A DNA stretch of 64,000 nucleotides from Carya illinoinensis (Eukaryota; Streptophyta; Magnoliopsida; Fagales; Juglandaceae). Shown in pieces: positions 34,652-47,179 of the stretch. Within the stretch, counting starts at the first letter, position 1. Each line of letters begins with the position of its first letter. The position numbers were made by a program, and so were the translations under genes. The stretch is from the NCBI RefSeq assembly GCF_018687715.1, contig NC_056760.1:10032001-10096000 (forward strand). The letters run 5' to 3'. Below the pieces are notes generated by a model. That model was not told the DNA's origin and made no database searches. It worked only from the letters and a program-made list of their open reading frames with translations.

Positions 34652-35280
34652 CTTGCACAAATGGATGCAAATGACAGTTCAACAATGGCCTTAGAAATTT
34701 TCCCTGCAAACAATAAAGAAAAACCAATTTTATGATTTGTACAATACTTGGTCAATGATATAAAATTGCTGATTTTCTGGTTAACTGAGCTGAACCCATA
34801 TGTAAATTCAAAAATACCATTGCCAATAGTGCATATATTGCACTAAATTATGCTTCAGTTTATTGGCAAAGATATTCAATTTTCATATTATCTCAGATTA
34901 TTGATAAATTAATATACCTGTGCCAATATGATTAGTGCTAAGCTACAACATTACTCCTTGATAGACCTACATAACTGAATTATATATATATATATATATT
35001 ACATATATAAGTACTTATCAACAAATATATATACATATATTTATATATAAGTAACATGAACCAAGCTTAGCTATGGTCATAGAGCTAGAATGATTCACCC
35101 AAGGAGATACGATAAAACCAGCATCCTAGGGCAGGATAAAGTGTTGATAAGAGTACTTACAAAAAAAATAAATAAATAAAGTGATAAGAGTGGCATGTCC
35201 AATAAAACTACAATTCTTTTGGGGGTGAAGGGAGGGGGATCTGCAGGACTACCTCAATAGTTAAGCAACCATTACAAACA
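34652..35280. other. Upstream region of AT-hook gene
   Basis: Likely leader intron and promoter of the AT-hook gene. It contains a (TA)n run at about 34982-35000 followed by further TATA-rich sequence. No coding sequence is recognised. Confidence 0.4.
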
Positions 35281-35412
35281 TGTTAGAATACATAATTGTA
35301 ATTAAGTGTATGTTATGAGGGTATAATGGTCATTGTATGTATATGTATAGTTGGATAGCAGTCAATGAATAATACAACAAAAGTTTCTCTCTCTCTTGGT
35401 TTTTCGACTACA
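35281..35412 (+). repeat. 5' LTR of the copia element
   Basis: 132 bp starting TGTTAGAATACATAATTG and ending GACTACA, immediately before the primer-binding site. No second copy was seen downstream, so the length rests on the TG/CA ends and the PBS. Confidence 0.65.
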
Positions 35413-35964
35413 TGGTATCAGAGCGTTGATTAGTCGGTGGTGGTTGTGCGACGGAGCTAGTGGTGGTTGTTGGTGGTTATTGGTGGCTGTGCATAGTGGC
35501 TGTGAGGTTTTTTGGCCGGTAGTTTTTCTCCAAGAGGTTTCTAGTGACAAAAGTTGTTTTCTCTGGTAATGGACACTGGAATCAAGCTCGCCTGCGTGGT
35601 CTGTCCACTCCGATGAGTTTTTCCGTCTCCAATGGCTGCCGGAAGGACTGTTCATCATCGGCCGGAGAGGAAGTCTCGGGACGTTTGGTTGCGGGTCTCC
35701 ACTATCCCTGTGCATGTCCCAACCTAGTTCTACTTTTGATTCAATTAGTTCTACTTTTGCTCAATGGGAGCAAGAAGATACTCAAATATGCTCATTTATG
35801 TTGGCTAGTATTGAGCCTAATATTTGTGGAAGTTTAGTTCCCTTTGACATCGCTCAAGAGATATGGAGGCATCTCAAATAGATGTACTCAGGTGTTGGAA
35901 ACACAACCCGTATTTATGTGTTAACAATTTTTTGCGTTGAAATATGGTACTTTGGGCCTGAAAG

Positions 35965-37165
35965 AGTTTTTTTTTTTTATAAGTAAAAGATAAATATCAT
36001 TGATCAGAATAAAATAGGCATGGCCCGTGTACACAGGAAGTATACATAAGGTACCTAGGTACATTTTATGAGTGCAGAATTAAGGACAAGAAATCATGAA
36101 CATTGTCCCCATTTAGTACAATAGCGGAAAACCAAAGCAGTAAAGTGTGAAGAAAAAAGTTCTTTAGCTCCGCCATAGTGCGTTCTTTGTTTTCAAAGCA
36201 ACACACATTTCTTTCCAACCAAACGCACCACACAATACACAAGGGGATCATCTTCCACACTGCTGCCACTGGATAGCAGGCTTGCATCCTCCTCCAACAC
36301 CCCAACAAATCCACCACCCTTGAAGGCATAACACAAGCAAGGTCAACCCTTTGAAAAATCCCATCGTATAACTCCCTTGTAACCTCACAATGTAGTAGAA
36401 AGTGATCCATAGATTCTCAATTCTTTTTGCACATATAACACAAATCCATCACTACACACCTCCTCTTTCTCAAGTTATTCGTGGTCAAGATCTTCCCAAG
36501 TGCAGCGTTCTATACAAAGAAGGCTACTTTGGAAGGCACACGAGACTTCCGAATATTCTTCCAAGGGAACGGAGGATGGTTTTGTGTGGTCAAAATTTTG
36601 TAGTATGCCTTTACAATAAATTTCTTATGATTATTAAATCTCCACTTCACACGATCACCTTGTGCCATAGGAGTCCCCATAGAGTATAGGAGGTTGAGAA
36701 AATCTGATATAGTAGATAATTCCCAATCATGAAAGTCCTTGTTGAAAAGAACATCCCACTGATGAGTGCCATGATATAGAAACCGCATATCCTCCACTGA
36801 AGCCTCCCTATTAGCAGCAATACGATAAAGATTCGGGAAAGCTCTTTCCAATGCATGATCTTTGCACCACACGTCCTACCAGAAACTGATTCTATTGCCC
36901 TCTCCAACAACAAATTGAATATGTTTCTCAAAACAAGACCACCCCCTTCTTATAAACTTCCATAAACCCACACCATACCCCCCTCTCCCTTCATTGGAAC
37001 ACCAACCACCCCAAGCAGCTCCATATCGAGCGACAATGATTTCCTTCCACAATGAACCCCCCTTCGAGTGATATCTCCATAACCATTTCCCCAATAAAGT
37101 TTTATTAAATGTTCTCAAATGATGAGCATATGTGAAGAACTCAAAATTTATCAACCTATTACTTC
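35965..37165 (-). mobile_element. 5'-truncated LINE nested in the copia gag region
   Basis: The minus strand reads the C-terminal part of a LINE protein: LLGKWLWRYHSKGGSLW, IQFVVGEGNRISFWDVW, VKWRFNN...FIVKAYYKIL, a Cys-rich finger with SMDHFLLHCEVTRELYDGIF, and WKMIPLCIVWCVWLERN. It ends with a short A-rich tail at 35970-35980. Copia gag sequence lies on both sides. It is broken by stops and shifts. Exact ends and a target duplication could not be fixed. Confidence 0.8.
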
Positions 37166-40100
37166 TAATGTTTCAACCATGCTAAAACAACGTGAAACGT
37201 TAATGTTGTTCATTTTCTTATTGGCTTAAAACTTGAGTATGAGTCAATGCACTCTCAAATTTTGGCAAGCACATGGCTTCCCTCATTTCCTGATGTGTTT
37301 TCCTGACTTCAGTGAGCCACAATATCTGGATAGGGATCTCAGTTGTCTTCTTATTAGAGTAATAAGAGATCCACTTTAGTTACCTCCTATGTTGCTCCTG
37401 GTGGGAGTGGAGGCCAGAGTGGTAGAGGTGCACGTGGGAGACGTGATGCCAAAGGTAACCACACTAGAGGTCGTGAATCTTGTAAGTGCACCAATTGTGG
37501 TCGTATTAACCACTCAGTAGACTATTGTTGGGATCTACATGGTAGACCATCTGGGTCCGCTAATCAAGCCATTTGCCAAGGCGCTACATCACAAGCAACG
37601 AGCTCCAAATTGACTCCAGAGATGGTTAGCATATCGAAGGATGAGTATGATTAGTTTTTAGTCACATGGGCAGCTTCATCTTCCAGAGCTACTCTTGCCC
37701 AACCAGGTACAACATCCGCATGTCTTGTCTCATCTACCCAAAATCCATGGATCATCGATTCAGAAGCTAATGAACATCTGACCAATTTGTCTTATTCCTT
37801 ATCTAAGTTAGATACTATGTCATTTCTCAAGAGTGTTACTCTTGCTAATGGTTCTCTTGCTAAAGTTACAAGCATTAGATCCACCAAACTCACTGATTCT
37901 ATATCCTTGTCATCTATTCTATGCGCTCATAGTTTTCCCTTTAATTTGTTGTTCATTAGTAAAATTACTCAAAATCTTCAATGTTCTATAACCTTTTATC
38001 CCTCTGTATGTATCTTTCAAAATCTCAAGACGGGGAAGAAGATTGGTATGGGGCATGAAGCTGGTGGTCTATATTATCTTGACTTCGAGCAGTCACCCAC
38101 TCGAGCCCTCACTTCCTCATCATCATCCGCTTTTGAATGGCATTGCCGCCTTGGACACCCATCTATTTCTCTTTTGAAACGTCAAATTATGAATCTTGAA
38201 AATATGTCTCAAATTCCTTGTGAAGCATGTCAGCTTAGTAAACACCATCGTGTGTCTTTTGTATCTCGAGTTGATAATCAAGCATCTTATCCTTTTGCAT
38301 TGGTTCACTCTGATATATGGGGATCATTCAACATTGTATCAAACCAGTTTCAGTATTTTCTTACATTTGTTGATGACTATTCTCGTATGACATGGTTGTT
38401 TCTGATGAAAGCACGATCTGAAGTTCTTTCCATATTTAAACTCTTTTGAAAAGAAATTAAAACTCAATTTAGACAAAAAGTTCAAGTTTTGCATTGTGAT
38501 AATGCTAAAGAATATTAATCTAATGCCTTTGCTGATTACTTAAGGGAATTGTTCATCAAACTTCATGCTCTTATACACCCCAACAGAATGGGGTGACTGA
38601 ACGCAAAAATTGCCATTTGTTAGAACCCGAGCATTTTTACTACACATGCATGTTCCTAAACGTTTCTAGAGTGATGGTGTTCTCACTGCATGTCACCTTA
38701 TCAACCGTATGCTTTTATCTATCCTTGATGTTTCCTCTCCCTTCTCCATCTTGTTTCCCTCCTTGCCATCCTTTTCTCTTCGACCCAAAATCTTTGGGTG
38801 TGTTTACTATGTTCATAACCTTGGCCCAGGCTTTGATAAGCTTTGTTAGTTATTCTCGGACTCAAAAAAGATATTGTTGCTATAGTCCTGCTCTTAGACG
38901 CTACTTCACGAGTGCTGATGTCACATTTTTTGAGTCCATACCCTATTTTTCAAAGATGTCTTCGGTTGTTGAGTGTGATCCTCTACCATTACCTATTCTT
39001 AACCTTTCTTTTCTCCTCCACAATCACCCACAGTTACTCAACCCCCTTAGTGCCTTCTTGTACCCCTATAGGTGTACTCGCGTCACTTATGGCCTCGAGC
39101 TCCCCTGCCTCCACCAACTTTGTCTCCGTCTTCAGATGCTGAGTTACCTAGTGCTTCAGAATCTCCACCTATTGCTCTCCGGAAAGGTACTCATTCTTGT
39201 GTTACTCAACATCCAATTAGCCAATATGTCTCCTGTCATGCCTTGTATCCATCATTTTCATCTTTTACTTCTCAACTTTCAAAATTTTCTATTCCTAAGA
39301 CAATTCAAAATGCTCTATCAGATCCGGGATGGAGGACAGCTATGGAAAATGAAATGGATACTCTTCACCATAATGGGACATGAGATCTTGTTCCCCTACT
39401 GCAGGGAAAACAACTTGTTGACTGTAGATGGGTATATACAGTTCGAGTCCATCCTAATCGTTCTGTGGAACGTCTGAAAGCTCGCTTGGTTGCTAAGGAT
39501 TACACTCAAACTTATGGCATTGATTACGACTTGATTTTCTTCTCCGTTGCCAAAATTTCATCTGTTCAGGTATTAATCTCTCTTGCTGCTAATTTGAATT
39601 GACCCCATTTCAGTTAGATGTTAAAAATGCATTCCTACGTGGTGACTTAAATGAAGAAGTGTATATTGAGCAACCACCTGAATTTGTTGTTTAGGGGGAA
39701 TGTTGAGGTACTGTGTGCAAGTTAAAAGAAAAAACATTATATGGTTTGAAACAACCTCCTCGAGCATGGTTTGGGAGGTTCTCTGATACTGTAGTGGCAT
39801 TTGGTTTTCATAGATGCCAAACAAACCACTCGGTATTTCATCTACATAGTGATGCAGGTCATATCTTATTGGTTGTATATGTAGATGACATTATAATTAC
39901 TGTGAGTGACTCAGCTAGAATCGCCAAGCTGAAACAATTTTTACATGATCAGTTTCATACAAAGACTTTGAGCAAACTTAGATACTTTCTTGGAATTGAA
40001 GTCAGCAGATCAAAAAAGGGTATCAACCTATCTCAAAGAAAATATGTACTTGATCTTTTGGAGGAAACTGGCATGTTGGGTGCACGGCCTATTGACACTT

Positions 40101-40385
40101 CTATGGATCTAAATCGTAAACTCTTGAAGAGGAAGGATATTTGTTTCGAGATCCAGGTCGGTATCAAAGACTTGTTGGAAAATTAAATTATCTGACTATC
40201 ACTAGACTTGATATTTCTTATGCAATAAGTGTATTGAGCCAATTTCTACAAGGTATCTGAAACGAGCTCCCAACCTTGGATTGTTGTATAAACCAAATTG
40301 ACATCTTAGAATTGAAGCTTTTTCAGATGCTGATTAGGCAGGAACTCCTTCAGATAGAAGATTGACTACTGGGTATTGTACATCC

Positions 40386-40469
40386 TTTGTATTTGAGAAT
40401 TTTATTGGTATTTGGTGCGGGTAGCACCCCTACTCTTATTTGTATTTGAGAATTTTATTGGTATTTGGT
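40386..40469. repeat. 31-bp direct repeat around a hAT-end-like 22-bp spacer
   Basis: The 31-bp sequence beginning TTTGTATTTGAGAATTTT occurs at 40386-40416 and again at 40439-40469. The spacer between contains GGGTAGCACCCCTA, the reverse complement of the TAGGGGTGCTACCC end of the hAT element at 9199. Confidence 0.8.
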
Positions 40470-40815
40470 TATTGAATTAAATTAAATTTATTTTAAATAA
40501 ATTATTCATGAGATCTCTTATTTTTTTAAAATTTTTATAGAAAAGTGAAAAAATTATCTCAATATAATTCATACATTTTAACTTAAAAAGTTAAACTTAT
40601 CTTTACTTAAAAATAGTTAAATTCATCTCAATGAGATTTACAAAATATTACTATTCATAATTAAATTCATATCAACATCCAAACGTAACTTTAAATTTAT
40701 AAACACAAATGATAAAAATAAATTTATGAATTGATCTATCGAGAAAAGGTATGTAATTATAAAGAGATTTTATAAAAGTAAATTTATATGTTGGTTTATT
40801 TCATATGATATGTTA
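40439..40815. repeat. AT-rich MITE-like repeat, copy B (inverted relative to copy A)
   Basis: Matches 3790-4195 in reverse complement over about 380 bp, with small indels. Landmarks are TTATTCATGAGATCTCTTA, CATCCAAACGTAACTTTAAA and GTATGTAATTATAAAGAGAT. It lies between the 3' side of the copia remnant and the LINE beginning at about 40826. Confidence 0.65.
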
Positions 40816-40825
40816 AATCTATTTT

Positions 40826-42898
40826 TTGTGGGGAGCTTTTTTCTCCTCCCCCAAACCTCCCCACAAAAAAGCTCTATACAGTTTTTCGATACGATTAGCC
40901 ACACCAACTGGTAAAGGGAATAAAGAAAGGAAATATGTTGGAATATTCGAAAGGGTACTCTTAATAAGGGTGATTCTACCCCCTTTAGATAAATACATCC
41001 TTTTCCAAGTAGCCAACCTTTTCTCAATCTTCTCAACCACCCCATCCCAAATATACTTTGCCTTGAACAATGCCCCCAACGGGAGGCCGAGATATTTCAT
41101 AGGCAGAGAAGAAACTCCACAACCCAAAAACAATGCTAAATCATTAATATTATGAACAACTCATACTGGGACCAACTCTGATTTACCCAAGTTCACTTTT
41201 AACCCATAAATGGCTCGAAAACACAACAGTACAGCCCTCAATGCTTTAATATGATCCTCAACAGCATCACATAAAATTAAAGTATCATCGGCAAAAAGTA
41301 AGTGCGATACGGAAGTAAAGCCATTAGAAGAAGAACTCACTGAAAAACCTAAAATAAATCCACCCCCTGCAGTAGCCTCCACCATACGACTAAAAGCCTC
41401 CATAACAAGAATAAATAAGAAAGGAGATAATGGATCTTCTTGTCTCAAGCCTCTTGAACTCTTAAAAAAACCACAAGGCTGACCATTAACTAAAACTGAA
41501 AGCCACTCTGGATCTTCTTGTCTAACCCAACCACACCATTTGACACCGAAGCCACATCTTCTAAGCATTTATATCAGAAAATCCCAGCTAACATAGTCAA
41601 AAGCCTTCTCCATGTCCAGCTTACAAAGAACCCCTGGAACACCTTTCCAAAGCTGACTATCTAAACACTCATTTGCATCAACACAGAATCAATAATTTTT
41701 CGACCTCTAGCAAAAGCATTTTGAGATTTTGAAATAATCTTCTCCATCACCGTGCTCATACAATTAGCCAAAACCTTTGAAATTATCTTATAAATTCCAC
41801 TCACCAAACTAATAGGTCAGAAATCTTTTAACTCCGAAGCACCTAGTCTCTTAGGGATAAGAGAAATAAAAGTTGCATTCAACGACTTCTCAAACTTTTG
41901 ATAATCATAAAATTCATGGAAAACCTCCATCACCTCTACCCTCCCTATCTCCCAACAATCTTGACAAAAAGCCATGGTATAACCATCATGGCCCGGAGTT
42001 TTGTCTCTTCTCATCCCACAAACCACCTGATACATCTCATCCTCTTCAAACGGCCTCTCAATCCAGTTTGCTGAAACAGAATCCAATGAATCAAAAAACA
42101 GCCCATCGAGTTTAGGTCTCCAATCCACTGTCTCAGTTAAAAGAGAACTATAAAACTGTACAGCATGCTCATGAATCTCATCAGGGGAAGACAGAACACT
42201 ATTATCAGCTTTGAGCAACTCAATGGCATTGTTACGTCTATGAGAATTATCCAAGAAACTAGTGCATTGATCCCCCTCTTTAAGCCATAAGACTCTCGAT
42301 TTCTGCCTCCATGAAATTTCTTCCAACAAAAGCACCCTCTCAAGTTCTAACACCACTTCATTTTTTCTTGACAATGATTCCTCACAATTCCTCTCTGACT
42401 CTAAGGCTTGAAGCTCTTCCCAAAGAGATTTTTTCTGCTGCTCTACATTCCCAACGACTTCCTTGTTCGACATCTTCAAGTTGGCCTTCAAAGTTCTAAG
42501 TTTACTTGCCAACACAAAACTAGGAGTCCCCTCAGAATAATAAGAATGCCACCATCTTCTCACCTTGTCTACAAAACCCTCAACTTGAAGCCACATATTC
42601 TCAAATTTAAAATAACGTCTAGCCTCAATAATATCCCCACAATCAAGAAGAATGGGAAAATGATCAGAACATACCCTAGGCATTCATTTTTTACTTACCC
42701 TTGGATAATGAGACTCCCAAGAGGAAGAAACAAGGAATCTGTCCAGCCTTGAACCGCCTCTACAATTAGACCACGTGTATTCCCCCCCAACCAAAGGCAA
42801 ATCCAGCAATTCCAAGTCAAAAATAAGCTAAGAAAAATTCTCCATAGTAGAAGACAAAGGAGAATCACCCTCCCTCTCACTAGGAAAACGAGTAGTAT
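40826..42898 (-). mobile_element. LINE 5' segment (endonuclease to RT), inverted
   Basis: The minus strand codes, in order, an endonuclease end (DLPLVGGEYTWSN, SRLDRFLVSSSWESHYPR, SDHFPILLDCGD), the RT entry (EEDEMYQVVCGMRRDKTPGHDGYTMAF) and the RT core (GLRQEDPLSPFLFILVMEA, LLFADDTLILC with FADD). It ends with the RT C-terminal part ([39 protein letters not shown]). Stops and frameshifts make it inactive. It is in opposite orientation to the adjoining 3' segment at 42899. Confidence 0.85.
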
Positions 42899-43985
42899 TA
42901 AGGAATCAGAAGCCCTATAGAAGTTGGTGATTGAGAGCAAATATGGAGGCTTATGGGGGGATGGTGTACTAAAGAAGTGAGAGGGGCTTATAGAGTAGGG
43001 TTGTGAAAACACATTAGAAGAGGAGGGGGGGTCTTTACTTGACACACAAGATTTCTTTTGGTTGAGGGTTCTAGGATTAAATTTTGGAGTGATATTTTGT
43101 GTAGTAACAATGCTTTAAAGGATTCTTTTCCCTCCCTTTTCCGGGTTGCAAGTGCCAAGGATGCTTCAATGACTAAAGTCATGGTGATATCGGGGGAGCA
43201 AATCCAGTGGAATATCAATTTTAGTCGGGCAGCACAAGATTGGGAAATAAGCAATTTTGAAGATATTTTTTAGCCTTTTGTACTCAATAAAACCGAGCAA
43301 CCAACAAGCAAATATGTTGTGGTGGACTCCCATAGGTAAAGGTTTATTCTCGGTTCGCTCTTTTTATAAGTCCCTCACACAAGTGCCGAATATTCAGTTC
43401 CCATGGAGAAGGTTGTGGAGACATAAGGTGCCTCCCAAAGCGGGCATTCTTCATGTGGATAGCTTCCTTGGGTAAGATCCTCACAACTGACAATTTAAGG
43501 AAACGTAGTGTGATCATTGTAGATTGGTGGTGTTGCATGTGTCAGAACGGCGAGGAGTCCATGGACCATCTCCTACTACATTGTGAGGGAGCTAGAGTGT
43601 TATGGAATGAGGTGTTCAATAAACTAGATTTGGCTTGGGTTATGCCCGAGACAGTGGTGGCAGTGTTGGGCAGCTGGACCAACCTAAGAGGCATTCAACA
43701 AATTAAAATTGTGTGGAAGATGGTCTCTGTATGCATCATGTGGTGTTTGTGGCAAGAGCACAATGATTGGACGTTCGAAGACAAGGAGAGATCATTGGAG
43801 GAACTTAAAGATTTTTTTACTAGAACTCTATGTACTTGGGTCATTGCTGTTGACTTTAATGGCATGGACCTACATGATTTTCTTGTCTCTATTATGCCTA
43901 CATAGTTAGAGCATATCTTTGGAATGTACTTGGCTATGCCTATTCTTTGATCAATAAAATTTGTTATTTTGTTTGTATGGAATAA
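42899..43985 (+). mobile_element. LINE 3' segment (zf-RVT and tail), sense orientation
   Basis: The plus strand codes the remainder of the same type of LINE protein: GGWCTKEVRGAYRVGL, FLLVEGSRIKFWSDIL and MWIASLGKILTTDNLRKRS. The zf-RVT finger region CCMCQNGEESMDHLLLHCEG follows, then VWKMVSVCIMWCLWQEHNDW. It ends at TAG then ACTTGGCTATGCCTATTC and an A/T-rich tail. The inner edge (about 42899) touches the inverted 5' segment. Confidence 0.85.
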
Positions 43986-46900
43986 ATTTTGTAAATCCTA
44001 TCACAAGTAAACAATCAACAGACTATAAACACTTGGATAATTTATGACATCAATAAATTCTTTAAGCATAAAAAAGTAATATAAACCAAGTTGAGAAAGT
44101 CAAGACTTCCCAAAATCTCCTAATGTTCACAAGATGGTCAACGATATTTTTTATTTCATTATTAACAACAAGATCCACAGGAAAAAAAAATTTATCTCCA
44201 TCAATATTCGGTGAAAAAAAATAGAACAGTGATTTTCTCACACTAGGAGGTAAGAATGGAACAGAGAAGCAGCATCTAAAACTTCGAATTGTGAACGAGG
44301 AGCTTGAGGAAAGTTCAGAAATCCAGCCATGGAACTAAATCGTCCTTGTTTACTGACACTTGCATACGGGACCATTCAACAGTCATACCTATCTATATAT
44401 ATATTTTTTTTTGATGTCGGGGAACCTCTCCAAGGCAGGGCCCTTTGGACCCACCCCTGCAGAATAAACCCCGGTCCAAAATTCATACCTGCCTATATTT
44501 ATATGTTACAAAATTCAATTTGACAAAATAGATCTAAATCCTCCGTTGCCAGAAAGACATGATCATCACAAACAATAACAAACATAAATTCAGGATGAAA
44601 ACAAGTATCCGAAGAAAAAAGTTTACATCTTAATAAAACAGAAGATCCGATACAAAACAGAACAACCTAAAGATTCTCAATAGGCATAGGTTTGGCTCCA
44701 ATAAGCTCGGTCGATCTTAGGATTTAACAAAACCCAGAAACAAACTGCCATGAATGATATAGCATCACAAACATAAATGTACAACATAAATCACAAAACC
44801 CAAAAAAGTTCACACCCTTTCAAAAATTTCATGCAAAAGAATTTTATCCTAATGCCCAACAGTTCCATACTTTGAGCTGCATTAACCATTTCAGTCAATC
44901 TAGAAATCTCAGCTCACTAATGAACTAACGCACAACAAAACAAGACCAACGCCGTTCTACCTCGGATCAAAACCCTAAATAACTAATGGGGCCCAAGAAA
45001 CTATTTTTCACTTGCTGCATCAACAATGATACAAAGTTGAAAACAATTACATAAATGTAAAAAGATTACTATAAAAGGGCAAAATGCAGATTGAAATACT
45101 TATTATAAGGGTTGCCAGGGCGCCAATGAATTGAGAAGCGAAAAGGCTTTCGAGGAACCAATCAAGAAATCTGAAAAACCTGCTGTAATGGTGGGAAATA
45201 CTAGGTCGTTTATTTCTTTGGACTTCTCTCTCGTGTGTTTGGTTCGTGGGATTTTCTCACAAACCGTAACGGAACGGACTAGAAATTGGCGCTAGGTGGA
45301 CGACCGTTTCTCCTCGGCTCTGAAACGTTGCGATAAGGTAAAAGCTTGTAGGATTAGGGACAGAAAGAGAGATGATGATCTGTCATTTTATGAACAGTCC
45401 GAACAAGCCCATGTGATGTCGTTCAATCTTTTGCCTATCAAGTTGATGTCGTTTAAGTCATTGGTAAGCTGGTCGGATCAGATTAATTACCGAGCTTTCA
45501 ACTCCAAACATCAGTCCAACTCAACCCTCTGGCCCATAAGTTTTGGCTATGGGCCAAATTACATAACCTTGGACTTGTCTCGGACGGGATTGGATGGGTC
45601 CTATTTTCTTCCCCAACAATGTACTAATGTATTAATTGACCGTGCTTTAATTCTGAAAGAAGAAAGCAAAAGTCGACAAAATAATTTTGGGCAGAAATAA
45701 GATCTATAAAGTTTTTTTTCATAGTAGTCTTAAATTAGAGACTTCATTTTTAAAATATTAATAATAACTTTTAGTTAAATTGTTTAGGTTTTCTTGGATC
45801 ATGTTTCGATGTTAGATGGTTTCATGATTAGTGTAAGCCTCATTATAAAAAAAGAAATAATATTTGGTATTATAGAATATGCAAGAGTCGTAAATTTTTT
45901 TTAAAAAAATAAGTAAATATGAGAACTACATAAAAAATTAATTTTTTAATGATGAGTTTCATTCTTGTAAAAAAAAAAGTGCAACATTTGCATAACAATG
46001 TTTTAGAGAAAGTTTGAGGACAAATTAAAAAATACCAGATTTTTACTTTATAAAAAAATTTCAAATGTGACCGGAGTGGCTGCCATCACAAGGCAACCAA
46101 AAAGCTCTAGCCACCAGGTAGCCCAGGCCAGACCGCCGATGGTGGCCAGGGTGGTCACCCCTTGGTGTTTGTGTGTCTGTGCGGACGTGTTTATATGTGG
46201 TTTTTTAATAATTTTTCTTTCTATATAGGTTGTTTGAACTTGATTATTTCATTTGGATATCAAACCTTATGCCATTTGGTCTAAAGGATCTGGATAACAA
46301 TTATTTTATATAAATTTATTTTGAAGGGTGACTTTTTGAGGTTTGGGTGTTTGAAAAGATTTTGAGTTTTAGCTAGACAGATATTTATATATTTGGATGT
46401 AAGATCATCTTTGATTGAAAAATTGTCTCTAACTTTAGAGACTGTCTTATTACCCAAACAAAGTCTTAAACAATTTTAATTTATGGGATACAAGGAAATT
46501 GTGGATCTCATTTTTACAAACGATAACTTGAAAGGACTTCGTTGTGATTAAGCCGCAGGGACAACCAACTAATCTATATTATATTATAAAAAAATAATAA
46601 TAATTATTTGCAAGTTGGCATATATAGAGAATATACTCTTTATATATATTGCCTATATGTTAAATTTAAATAATTTTAAAATTCAAAATTTTGAGATCCT
46701 CTTGCAAGTAAGTTTCTGCCATATTAGCGATTTAGAGTACGGTATATATTAAGTATACTCCTCGCCAGTTTGCAAGTATAAAGAGTCAAATATATTAATG
46801 GATGCTTGAAGAATAAGATGAGATGAAAATTTTATGAATAGAAGTAAAATAATTTGTGAATTGAGTGAGATATATAGTTTGAGTTAAGTATTTATTGGAT

Positions 46901-47179
46901 TTTGAAAAATGAAAAAGAAAAAATTGAATAAAGAATATTAATTATAAAGTTAAAATATTGTTACAATATAATTTTTTAATATAATTTTTGTTTTGTGATT
47001 TAAAAAGGTTAAATTATTTTTTATGTATTGTTTGAAAGTTTAGAAAAGTTGTAATAATTAGTTTGAAACTGTTTATTTTTTAGTGATATCTGAGAAGGAA
47101 ATGAGATGAGATGAGACGAGACGAGATGATCAAAATTATTTCCAAATAACATCAAGGAGAATAAGTCTAAATTATAATT
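43986..47179. other. Non-coding region between LINE and CACTA element
   Basis: No convincing gene. 44413-44480 is a GC-rich repeat fragment (GGGGAACCTCTCCAAGGCAG, then ACCCCGGTCC). 44500-45200 has a UTR-like base composition but no supported reading frame. The 134-codon frame at 45296-45700 has no recognisable domain. 46800-47150 is an AT-rich MITE-like repeat ending in GAAATGAGATGAGATGAGAC runs. Confidence 0.4.

Larger units (their letters stand above)
35281..40385 (+). mobile_element. Degenerate Ty1-copia retrotransposon with nested LINE
   Basis: A short 5' LTR (35281-35412, TG...CA) is followed at once by the initiator-tRNA primer-binding site TGGTATCAGAGC (35413-35424). Gag remains include WRHLK*MYSGVGNTTR, and past the nested LINE a CCHC zinc knuckle (CTNCGRINHSVDYCW, about 37487-37531). 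Then come a protease-like site changed to WIIDSEAN and integrase segments (WHCRLGHPS, HSDIWGSF, FVDDYSR, HCDNAKEY). Reverse transcriptase follows with VVYVDDIII (about 39870-39896), and an RNase H-like end with DRRLTTGYCT. Numerous stops and frameshifts show it is dead. No 3' LTR was found; the element stops near an AT-rich repeat at 40386. Confidence 0.85.

Noticed and set aside
45296..45700. Open frame of 134 codons near a GC-richer patch.
   Set aside because: No recognisable motif; starts inside what looks like an old leader or promoter and lacks supporting signals.
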